DNA from: SAR324 cluster bacterium
Lineage (GTDB): Bacteria > SAR324 > NAC60-12
Length of the DNA stretch: 6,288 bases
Assembly (NCBI GenBank): GCA_028822475.1
Contig: JAPKDT010000126.1
Span: 1 to 6,288 of the forward strand
Direction: 5' to 3'
A program made the position numbers and the translations under genes. Shown one piece after another: positions 1-5,835 of the stretch; position 1 is the stretch's first letter; each line of letters opens with the position of its first letter. A model generated the notes under the pieces. The model ran no database searches. It was not told the origin of the DNA and saw nothing but the letters and a program-made list of their open reading frames with translations.

Positions 1-636
1 CAAAACGAAGCTCGAGAAGTGAGACCACTGGCTTATTTTTGCAGCCAGAATCACAACGCTTATCTGCTTGATTCAGACCCCTCTTTACCAGATGAGCACA
101 TACGCAACCTCGAACAGGTCAGTGACAAGGGATGTGTACCACATGATCAGATTCCGGCGAACTCTCCGCTCAGAACCTTATATGAATGGCCGGTTTTCAG
201 AGCATTTCTGGAAAGTGTCCTTGACCTATCGGTTTATCCTTATGCAGACAAACTTTCCTCGATTAATATAAATTATTACGAGCAGGGACAGCAGTTGGGG
301 TGGCACTATGACAACGCCTCTTTTGCCATAACTTTGATGGTACAGGCTCCTGAAAGTGGTGGAGAGTTTGAATATCTGGAGAAGGTACGCGACAGAGAAG
401 CCGGTGAACAGGGTTACGCTGACACTGAAGCTGTGATCAAAGGTAATCTTCAGCCTAAAACACTGGCAATGGGTGATGGTGCGCTTGTTCTTTTCCGAGG
501 TCGCAACTCACTGCATCGAGTAGCACCGGTTGCTAGTGTTCAGGAACGGATTCTAGTGACTCTCAATTTCAATACTGAATCCGGAGTAATGCTCTCGGAA
601 CTTGTCAGAACGACATTTTTTGGGCGGACAGAATGA
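1..636 (+). CDS. 2-oxoglutarate/Fe(II)-dependent oxygenase, HalD/BesD-related, 5' partial
   Basis: This is the C-terminal part of a double-stranded beta-helix oxygenase that would couple 2-oxoglutarate decarboxylation to oxidation of a small substrate in the cytoplasm. Visible iron ligands are the His and Asp of the HYD motif (codons 304-312) and the distal His in SLHRV (codon 514-516). The Arg of ERILVTLNFN (codon 547-549) is the expected 2-oxoglutarate-binding residue. The spacing and surrounding sequence resemble the HalD/BesD group, which contains amino-acid halogenases and hydroxylases. Known halogenases of that group have Gly in place of the Asp; here Asp is present, so hydroxylation rather than chlorination is inferred. 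The frame is open to base 1 and I believe family members are longer at the N terminus, so the start is probably upstream. A GTG at 19 would give 205 residues but has no clear ribosome binding site. The substrate is unknown. It is separated from the next gene by 117 bases, so a role in the same pathway is unproven. Confidence 0.85.
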   Translation, partial: QNEAREVRPLAYFCSQNHNAYLLDSDPSLPDEHIRNLEQVSDKGCVPHDQIPANSPLRTLYEWPVFRAFLESVLDLSVYPYADKLSSININYYEQGQQLGWHYDNASFAITLMVQAPESGGEFEYLEKVRDREAGEQGYADTEAVIKGNLQPKTLAMGDGALVLFRGRNSLHRVAPVASVQERILVTLNFNTESGVMLSELVRTTFFGRTE

Positions 637-753
637 ATGTTAATATTTAATATTGTTGATTAAACTGTGAAAGTACTGGAACAGAGTCATTTCGAGTGAA
701 GCGATTGATCCTGCATTAGAGATGACCATCAAACTAACTCATTAAGGAATAAG
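637..753. other. AT-rich intergenic gap between oxygenase and catabolic block
   Basis: This 117-base gap begins with an AT-rich run around 640-663 (TTAATATTTAATATT, then TTGATTAA) and ends at the ribosome binding site of the next gene. The oxygenase has no strong GC-rich hairpin plus T-run after its stop, so no intrinsic terminator can be claimed. An imperfect dyad, TCATT-TCG-AGTGA at 687-699, is visible, but one pair mismatches. The gap is a reasonable place for a promoter of the downstream block, but I could not find a convincing -35/-10 pair. Confidence 0.4.
744..748 (+). promoter_or_regulatory. Ribosome binding site of the hydroxyacid dehydrogenase
   Basis: AAGGA lies 5 bases before the ATG at 754, a normal Shine-Dalgarno distance. 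It supports that start, which also begins directly with the MKIGFIGLG nucleotide-binding strand typical of the family. Confidence 0.7.
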
Positions 754-1707
754 ATGAAAATCGGATTTATCGGTCTTGGCAACGTAGGAGGTAAGCTGGC
801 CGGAAGTTTGTTACGTAACGGCTTCGACTTGACCGTTCGTGACCTGAACCAGGAAATTGCACGTCCCTTTTTGGATAATGGTGCAAAATGGGCTGAGTCT
901 CCGAAACATTTAGCTGAAACTGTAGATCTTATTATCACTTGCCTGCCTAATCCGGCCTCAAGCGCGACTGTGCTTGAAGCTGATGACGGTGTTTTAGCAG
1001 GTATTTCTACTGGAAAAATTTGGGCTGAAATGAGTACCACTGATGAGGAAGAAGTCAAACGGCTAGGTGCCAAAGTAAAGGCACTGGGTGGCGAAGCTTT
1101 GGACTGTCCGGTTTCCGGAGGATGTCACCGGGCTGCGACAGGTAATATCTCAATCTTCGTTGGCGGAGAACGCTCTTCCTTTGAAAAAATATTACCAGTC
1201 ATGAAAGTTCTGGGACGGCGTATCCTGCATACTGGAGATCTCGGTTCTGCCTCTGTGCTCAAAGTGATGACAAATTATCTGGCGACTGCCAATCTGGTGA
1301 CACTATGTGAAGCATTGACCACTGCTAAAAAGGCTGGGATGGATCTCAGCACAACCTATGAAGCAATCCGGATTTCTTCTGGAAACTCCTTTGTTCATGA
1401 AACCGAAAGTCAGGTTATTCTCAACGGCAGCCGGGACATTAATTTTACCATGGATTTAGTGCTCAAGGACATCAGTCTGTTTCAGGCAATTGCAGAGCGT
1501 GCCGGAGTTCCACTGGAAGTATCACCTCTACTGATTGATATTTTCAAGGATGGAGAAGAACGTTATGGTTCCCGTGAATGGTCTTCGAACATTGTGCGAC
1601 GTCTCGAAGATGCTTGTGATACACAAGTTATTGCTTCGGGATTTCCGGCGGAGATGGTGGATGATGAACCGGAAGTTTCCGGAACAGAAGTGGTGGCACG
1701 CGTATGA
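754..1707 (+). CDS. NAD(P)-dependent beta-hydroxyacid dehydrogenase (3-hydroxyisobutyrate dehydrogenase family)
   Basis: This 317-residue cytoplasmic oxidoreductase is predicted to interconvert a beta-hydroxyacid and its semialdehyde or ketoacid. The N-terminal Rossmann motif is GLGNVG (residues 7-12), with Asp30 at the end of the second beta strand, which favours NAD over NADP. The family's substrate-binding signature DCPVSGG is at 117-123. The expected catalytic Lys is Lys170, followed by Asn174 in KVMTNYL. The helical C-terminal domain contains the conserved LKD segment near 237-239. Members are usually about 290-300 residues; here roughly 25-30 extra residues form a rather acidic tail after about residue 288. 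The stop overlaps the next start (ATGA), so it is translationally coupled to the acyl-CoA dehydrogenase and probably leads the operon. The family also includes tartronate-semialdehyde reductases and succinic/glyoxylate semialdehyde reductases, so the exact substrate is open. Family assignment is firm; specificity is not. Confidence 0.92.
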   Translation: MKIGFIGLGNVGGKLAGSLLRNGFDLTVRDLNQEIARPFLDNGAKWAESPKHLAETVDLIITCLPNPASSATVLEADDGVLAGISTGKIWAEMSTTDEEEVKRLGAKVKALGGEALDCPVSGGCHRAATGNISIFVGGERSSFEKILPVMKVLGRRILHTGDLGSASVLKVMTNYLATANLVTLCEALTTAKKAGMDLSTTYEAIRISSGNSFVHETESQVILNGSRDINFTMDLVLKDISLFQAIAERAGVPLEVSPLLIDIFKDGEERYGSREWSSNIVRRLEDACDTQVIASGFPAEMVDDEPEVSGTEVVARV

Positions 1708-2879
1708 TTGACTTTAGCCTGACAGATGAACAGCGGATGCTCGTTGAAATGACGCACGACTTCGTGGAAAAAGAGATGCTGCCTCATGAAGAAACTCTGG
1801 AACGTACAGATGCTTTGCCTCCGGAACTAGGCGCAATATTGAAAAAACGAGCAATCGAACTGGGACTGCATGCCTGCAACCTTCCGGATGAAGTCGGCGG
1901 AGGCGGATTGGACGCGGTCTCCGTGATGCTGATTGAAAAAGAGCTGGGACGCACCTCACTGGCCCTGGCGGAATGCGCGCATCGACCGCTAAATATCCTC
2001 GCTTCCTGCGTAGGTGAGCAGGTGAAACAATTTTTGGAACCGACTGTTCGTGGTGATAAACGTGACTGCATAGCCATGACTGAACCTGGAGCCGGTTCGG
2101 ATTTACGCGGCATGAAATGTAAAGCAGTACTTGAAGGAGATGACTGGATCATCAACGGCGAAAAGCATTTCATTTCACAAGCCTCAGTTTCTGATTATTG
2201 CGTATTGTTCGCAGCGACTGGTGAGGATGAAATTGATAAAGACTCCAAAAAAGCGAGCCTTACACGGATTTCAGCTTTTCTGGTGGATTTCAGTGATCCA
2301 GGTGTTGAGGTCGCACCGGGTTACAAAAATGTATCCCATCGAGGTTACACCAACAATATCCTGCGTTTCGACAACACCAGAATTCCGCAATGGCGCATCT
2401 TGGGTCCGGAAGGTGACGGATTCCGTCTGGTTAATCAATGGCTCGGACCGACACGTCTCACCGTTGCCGCAACCTGTGTGGCACGAGCCGAACGCGCTTT
2501 TGAAATTGCGCTGAACTATTCGGTCAGTCGTGAACAGTTTGGTCAAAAAATCGGTAAGTTTCAGGGTATTTCATTTCCACTGGCCGATATGGCGACTGAA
2601 ATAAAAATTGCCAATTTGATGCTTTTGGAAACAGCCTGGAAGATTGATCAGGGAAGTGTGACTCCTGAAGATTGCGCGATGACAAAACTATTCTGTACAG
2701 AAATGCTTTCCCGTGTTGCTGATCAAGCACTCCAAACCGTGGGTGGAATGGGGCTGATGGAAGATTTGCCGCTAGAGCGTATTTGGCGTGATGCACGTGT
2801 AGAACGTATTTGGGACGGCACATCCGAAATTCAGCGCCACATCATTTCGCGTGGTTTACTCAGGCCACTGGAAAAATGA
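1704..2879 (+). CDS. Acyl-CoA dehydrogenase, CaiA-like, with Asp at the catalytic-base position
   Basis: This 391-residue FAD enzyme would introduce (or, run in reverse with an electron donor, reduce) an alpha,beta double bond in an acyl-CoA, passing electrons to an electron-transfer flavoprotein. The domains run in the usual order: N-terminal helices (about 1-120), a beta domain with the flavin-contact motif TEPGAGSD (126-133), and a C-terminal helical domain with SREQFGQ (275-281) and QTVGGMG (344-350). The C-terminal signature reads RIWDGTSEIQR, placing Asp371 where most family members have the catalytic Glu of Y-E-G-T. The alternative Glu used by isovaleryl-CoA dehydrogenases also appears absent (GPTRL near 248-252). 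As I remember the E. coli sequence, the AAWK...AM.K.FC stretch (about 310-331) resembles CaiA, crotonobetainyl-CoA reductase. The start is the ATG of an ATGA overlap with the upstream gene, and the 3' end overlaps the ligase gene in the same way. The true substrate is not determined. Confidence 0.93.
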   Translation: MIDFSLTDEQRMLVEMTHDFVEKEMLPHEETLERTDALPPELGAILKKRAIELGLHACNLPDEVGGGGLDAVSVMLIEKELGRTSLALAECAHRPLNILASCVGEQVKQFLEPTVRGDKRDCIAMTEPGAGSDLRGMKCKAVLEGDDWIINGEKHFISQASVSDYCVLFAATGEDEIDKDSKKASLTRISAFLVDFSDPGVEVAPGYKNVSHRGYTNNILRFDNTRIPQWRILGPEGDGFRLVNQWLGPTRLTVAATCVARAERAFEIALNYSVSREQFGQKIGKFQGISFPLADMATEIKIANLMLLETAWKIDQGSVTPEDCAMTKLFCTEMLSRVADQALQTVGGMGLMEDLPLERIWRDARVERIWDGTSEIQRHIISRGLLRPLEK

Positions 2880-4903
2880 ATCTTGAAAGGCTTTTTCGCC
2901 CAAAAACTGTGGCCGTATACGGTGGTAAATGGTCTGACTATGTGGTTGAACAGTGCGTCAAACTTGGTTTTAGCGGAAAAATATGGAGAGTGCATCCAAA
3001 TCGGAAAGACTGCTTTCATTCAAGCGAAGAGCTTCCGGATGCTCCGGATGTAGTATTTTTTGGAATTAACAGGGAATTGACCATTCAGGAATTTTCCACT
3101 CTGCGTCAGCGTGGATTAGGCGGTGCAGTGGTCTTTGCTTCAGGTTTTGGAGAGGAAAAAGACGGTACGGAATATGCCCGTAAACTGGAGACTGCGGCCG
3201 GCGCTTTACCTTTCATCGGTCCAAACTGTTACGGTTTCGCTAATTTCTTCGACCGAGTAGCTCTTTGGCCGGATCAAGTGACTGGTCTGCAGGTTGATCG
3301 CGGAGTGGCTTTCATCGCACAAAGTGGAACCATTTCGATTTCCATGATGAGTCAGCGACGCTCGCTTCCGCTGGGTTATGTCATTTCTCTCGGCAATCAG
3401 CAAAGACTTGCTGCCGAAGATTTAATCCGTTACTGTGCCGAGGATGACCGTGTTTCCGCAATAGGGTTGTACCTAGAAGGCATACTCGATTTGCCGAAAT
3501 TCATCGAAGCTGTTGATTACGCACGTACTTTAGGAAAGCCAATTGCGTTGATTAAAGCCGGAAGTTCTGAAAAGGGACGCAGCGCTGCAAACACTCATAC
3601 CGGAGCGTTGACTGGTTCCGATTCACTGCACGATACTCTTTTTGAACGCCTAGGCATCGCGCGTTGTGAAACGCTGAGTTCTCTGGTGGAAACACTGAAA
3701 CTGCTGCATTGTTTTGGCCCCTTGCCTTCAAAGCGTGTTTTGGTTTTGGGTGCTTCCGGTGGTGACATGGCAATGATTTCGGATTCGGCGAGCAAACTCG
3801 ATTTGGATTTTTCACAAATTCCGGAAACTGAAACTGATAATCTGCGGGCTTCGGTCGGTGAACGCGTGAAGCTCAATAACCCGCTTGATATTCAGACGGC
3901 TACTTGGTTTGATTATCCGAAGTTACGGAAAATGTTTAATGTGTTACTTCGTTGCGATTATGCTGTCACGGCCTTCATGGTAGATCCGCAGGATGAAATA
4001 GAAGCAGATACAGAATCTTTTGACCGCGCGATTGACATCTTGCTCGATGCCGTAAAAGAAAATCCCACCTCCGGACACGCTGCCTTGCTTTCATCCCTTC
4101 CGGAAAGTTTGTCGAAGTCTACACGTGAAAAATGCTTAAGAGCCGGAGTAGCACCACTGCAGGGACTTGTAGAATCGCTGGAGGCTTTGCAGCATGCAGC
4201 GAAAATAAGTAAAGCCTGGAGCGAATGGTCACTGCCGGAAATTATTCCACCAATTCGGGACACTTTGAATTTCCGCACATTGACTGAAAGCGAATCAAAA
4301 GAGATGCTGGCGGAGCATGGATTTGATGTCCCGTTAAGTCGTTTAGCGTCCGAGGAACAAGTTTCTGTAGCAGCAGAAGAAATTGGTTTCCCGCTGGTAC
4401 TTAAAGTGGTTGCTCCTGAAATATCACACAAAACAGAGCACGGTGGAGTTGCTGTAAACCTTAAAAATATTCCGGAAGTTATTGAAGCCGCGGCCGGAAT
4501 GTCCAGAATCGCTGAATATTTTATTGTTGAGGAAATGATTACTGACGGAGTCGCGGAATTAATTCTTGGTGTTTCAGTTGATCCGCAATTTGGTCCGACC
4601 TTGACTCTAGGTGCAGGGGGAATTTTAACTGAATTACTTAGAGATTCGGTCTCATTGCTGTTTCCAGTTTCGGAATCACAAGTCTCTCAAGCTATTGAAA
4701 AATTACGGATAAATGTCTTGCTGAAAGGCTGGCGTGGCAATCCCGAAGGCGATACTGAAGCCTTGGTTGTAGCAGTTCTCAAACTTGCAGAATTCGTCGA
4801 ACGTCATTCCGAACGTTTGGCTGGTTGTGACATCAATCCGCTAATCGTGCGTCCCCGTGGAAAAGGTGTGATTGTCGTGGATGCACTCATCAATTTTATT
4901 TGA
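2876..4903 (+). CDS. Fused ADP-forming acyl-CoA synthetase (acetate-CoA ligase family)
   Basis: This 675-residue single-chain ligase is predicted to make acyl-CoA from a carboxylate, CoA and ATP, releasing ADP and phosphate, through a phosphohistidine relay. The order is alpha part then beta part. An N-terminal CoA-binding Rossmann domain (about 1-135) contains GPNCYG (115-120). Succinyl-CoA-synthetase-like domains follow, with AQSGTIS (148-154) and the phosphohistidine loop THTGALTGSD (His241). A C-terminal ATP-grasp domain (about 465-675) shows HKTEHGGV (His518 and onward), LGAGGILTELLRD (578-590) and CDINPL (651-656). The start chosen is the ATG in the ATGA overlap with the dehydrogenase stop; it begins MNLERLFRPKTVAV, a typical family start. 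Longer in-frame starts upstream lie inside the dehydrogenase and add no family sequence. The N-terminal loop (VYGGKWSDYV) departs from the usual GAS-type glycine-rich motif. By position it probably activates the acid used by the neighbouring dehydrogenase and hydratase; the substrate is inferred only. Confidence 0.92.
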   Translation: MNLERLFRPKTVAVYGGKWSDYVVEQCVKLGFSGKIWRVHPNRKDCFHSSEELPDAPDVVFFGINRELTIQEFSTLRQRGLGGAVVFASGFGEEKDGTEYARKLETAAGALPFIGPNCYGFANFFDRVALWPDQVTGLQVDRGVAFIAQSGTISISMMSQRRSLPLGYVISLGNQQRLAAEDLIRYCAEDDRVSAIGLYLEGILDLPKFIEAVDYARTLGKPIALIKAGSSEKGRSAANTHTGALTGSDSLHDTLFERLGIARCETLSSLVETLKLLHCFGPLPSKRVLVLGASGGDMAMISDSASKLDLDFSQIPETETDNLRASVGERVKLNNPLDIQTATWFDYPKLRKMFNVLLRCDYAVTAFMVDPQDEIEADTESFDRAIDILLDAVKENPTSGHAALLSSLPESLSKSTREKCLRAGVAPLQGLVESLEALQHAAKISKAWSEWSLPEIIPPIRDTLNFRTLTESESKEMLAEHGFDVPLSRLASEEQVSVAAEEIGFPLVLKVVAPEISHKTEHGGVAVNLKNIPEVIEAAAGMSRIAEYFIVEEMITDGVAELILGVSVDPQFGPTLTLGAGGILTELLRDSVSLLFPVSESQVSQAIEKLRINVLLKGWRGNPEGDTEALVVAVLKLAEFVERHSERLAGCDINPLIVRPRGKGVIVVDALINFI

Positions 4904-4990
4904 AAGTTGTTTTTTATTCAAAAACTTGCGGAACATTCAAAGCAACTGTAACATACCACAACAATTTTAATAACAGTCAATCCATTGACC

Positions 4991-5018
4991 TTGTCTCTCA
5001 TGAGAGAAACTGTTTAAT
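4991..5018 (+). promoter_or_regulatory. Candidate promoter of the caiD-like gene
   Basis: A -35-like TTGTCT (4991-4996) is followed after 16 bases by a -10-like TTTAAT (5013-5018), which would place a transcript start near 5025 and leave a short leader before the start codon at 5050. The 146-base gap, in an otherwise overlapping cluster, makes a separate promoter plausible. An alternative -35, TTGACC at 4985-4990, has too long a spacer for this -10. The match is moderate and judged by eye. Confidence 0.35.
4994..5007. promoter_or_regulatory. Perfect 14-base palindrome, candidate operator
   Basis: TCTCTCATGAGAGA is exactly its own reverse complement. It has no loop, so it suits a dimeric DNA-binding protein better than an RNA terminator, and no T-run follows. 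It overlaps the -35 end and spacer of the candidate promoter, where a bound repressor would block RNA polymerase. No regulator gene is present in the window, and I do not recognise the motif as the site of a named family. Confidence 0.45.
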
Positions 5019-5038
5019 TGGAAAGTCGCATATATATG

Positions 5039-5044
5039 AAGGAG
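5039..5044 (+). promoter_or_regulatory. Ribosome binding site that decides the caiD start
   Basis: AAGGAG is the strongest Shine-Dalgarno match noticed in the window. Two ATG codons follow in tandem at 5047 and 5050, at distances of 2 and 5 bases. The second has the workable spacing and gives a 260-residue protein, so it is preferred. Confidence 0.75.
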
Positions 5045-5049
5045 AAATG

Positions 5050-5832
5050 ATGGCAGAGAAACCATTTATGCTAAACCCAAGAGGTTCTATTTTGGAAATT
5101 ACTCTTGGCAAAGGTAAAGCCAATGTTATTAGTGCAGAAGATAGTCGTGAACTGAACAAAATGTGGGAAGCCTTTCGTGACAATCCAGAACAGCGTTTCG
5201 GTATTATCACAGGCAAAGGTGAAAAGTTTTTTTGCGCTGGTTGGGACTTGAAGAATGTTGCTGAATCCGGAGAAGCATCCGATTCTGATTATGGATCAGG
5301 AGGTTTTGGAGGTTTGAACTATCCACGAAATTTTGACAAGCCTGTGATTTGCGTGGTTAATGGAATTGCCTGCGGAGGAGGATTTGAAATCATGCTGGGC
5401 TGCGATATCATCGTTGCCGAAGAACACGCCACTTTCGCCCTTCCTGAAATAAAAGTCGGGGTGCTTCCTGATTGCGGAGTAGTCAAGCTGCGCCGGCGTA
5501 TTCCATATCATGTTGCCGTCGAGTTTATGATGACCGGACGCTGGATGGATGCAGAAGAAGCAAAACACTGGGGACTGGTCAACCACATTGTCCCTAAAGG
5601 TCAAGGATTGGCCAAAGCCCGCGAAATTGCTGATACTCTGGCTGCTGGACCACCTTTACTTTATCCGGCTCTTAAGCAGGTTTTACGGATGACTGAATCG
5701 GTTTCTGAAAACGAAGCCTTTGCAGTCCATGATGCATGCGCCACAGTAGAAGCTGTCAACCGCTCTGAAGATCTTAAAGAAGGAGCATTGGCCTTTGCTG
5801 AAAAACGTGAACCTGTCTGGAAAGGAAACTGA
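5050..5832 (+). CDS. caiD: Crotonobetainyl-CoA hydratase / carnitinyl-CoA dehydratase-like crotonase
   Basis: This 260-residue crotonase-fold enzyme is predicted to hydrate an alpha,beta-unsaturated acyl-CoA, classically crotonobetainyl-CoA to L-carnitinyl-CoA, in the cytoplasm. From memory, E. coli CaiD (261 residues) shares near-identical blocks: GSILEITL near the N terminus (12-19), ITGKGEKFFCAGWDLK (53-68) and the C-terminal LAFAEKREPVWKG. The expected oxyanion-hole region is FCAG (61-64) with the GGG before Glu113. The two catalytic glutamates of hydratases correspond to Glu113 (GGGFE) and Glu133 (LPEIKVG). The PDCGVV segment after Glu133 seems one residue shorter than the PDSGG-type loop of CaiD. 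The frame stays open back to a TTG at 4900 that overlaps the ligase stop, but the ribosome binding site and CaiD-like length favour 5050. It has its own upstream gap with a candidate operator and is followed after 3 bases by the alcohol dehydrogenase. Other enoyl-CoA hydratase substrates remain possible. Confidence 0.9.
   Translation: MAEKPFMLNPRGSILEITLGKGKANVISAEDSRELNKMWEAFRDNPEQRFGIITGKGEKFFCAGWDLKNVAESGEASDSDYGSGGFGGLNYPRNFDKPVICVVNGIACGGGFEIMLGCDIIVAEEHATFALPEIKVGVLPDCGVVKLRRRIPYHVAVEFMMTGRWMDAEEAKHWGLVNHIVPKGQGLAKAREIADTLAAGPPLLYPALKQVLRMTESVSENEAFAVHDACATVEAVNRSEDLKEGALAFAEKREPVWKGN
5821..5828 (+). promoter_or_regulatory. Ribosome binding site of the alcohol dehydrogenase, within the end of caiD
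   Basis: AAAGGAAA overlaps the last codons of the upstream gene. Its AGGA core (5823-5826) is 9 bases before the ATG at 5836. It supports that start and translation as part of the same transcript. Confidence 0.55.
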
Positions 5833-5835
5833 TAC

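Noticed and set aside
19..21. GTG at 19 as the true start of the oxygenase
   Set aside because: The frame is open to the window edge, there is no clear ribosome binding site, and family members appear longer at the N terminus, so a start upstream of the window is more likely.
687..699. Imperfect dyad TCATT-TCG-AGTGA upstream of the hydroxyacid dehydrogenase
   Set aside because: It is short and mismatched and has no nearby promoter elements I can defend. It does not match the palindrome before caiD, so a shared operator is not supported.
2810..2875. Longer ligase start inside the acyl-CoA dehydrogenase gene
   Set aside because: The 22 extra residues are the out-of-frame reading of conserved dehydrogenase C-terminal sequence, while the ATG at 2876 forms an ATGA overlap and starts at the conserved family N terminus.
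3958..4431. Long antisense open frame (157 codons) opposite the ligase, and a similar 143-codon one at 5683-6114
   Set aside because: Both lie opposite genes with clear conserved motifs, have no recognisable domain or ribosome binding site, and are expected by-products of codon bias.
4904..4927. Possible terminator hairpin after the ligase (AAGTT...AACTT with a T-run in the left arm)
   Set aside because: The stem is short, nearly all A-T and bulged, and the T-run is inside the stem rather than after it, so it is not a convincing intrinsic terminator.
4900..5049. In-frame 50-codon N-terminal extension of the CaiD-like protein, starting at TTG 4900 and overlapping the ligase stop
   Set aside because: CaiD is about 261 residues, the extension shows no family similarity, and a strong AAGGAG site sits just before the ATG pair at 5047/5050. 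The open frame over about 150 AT-rich bases is most likely chance.
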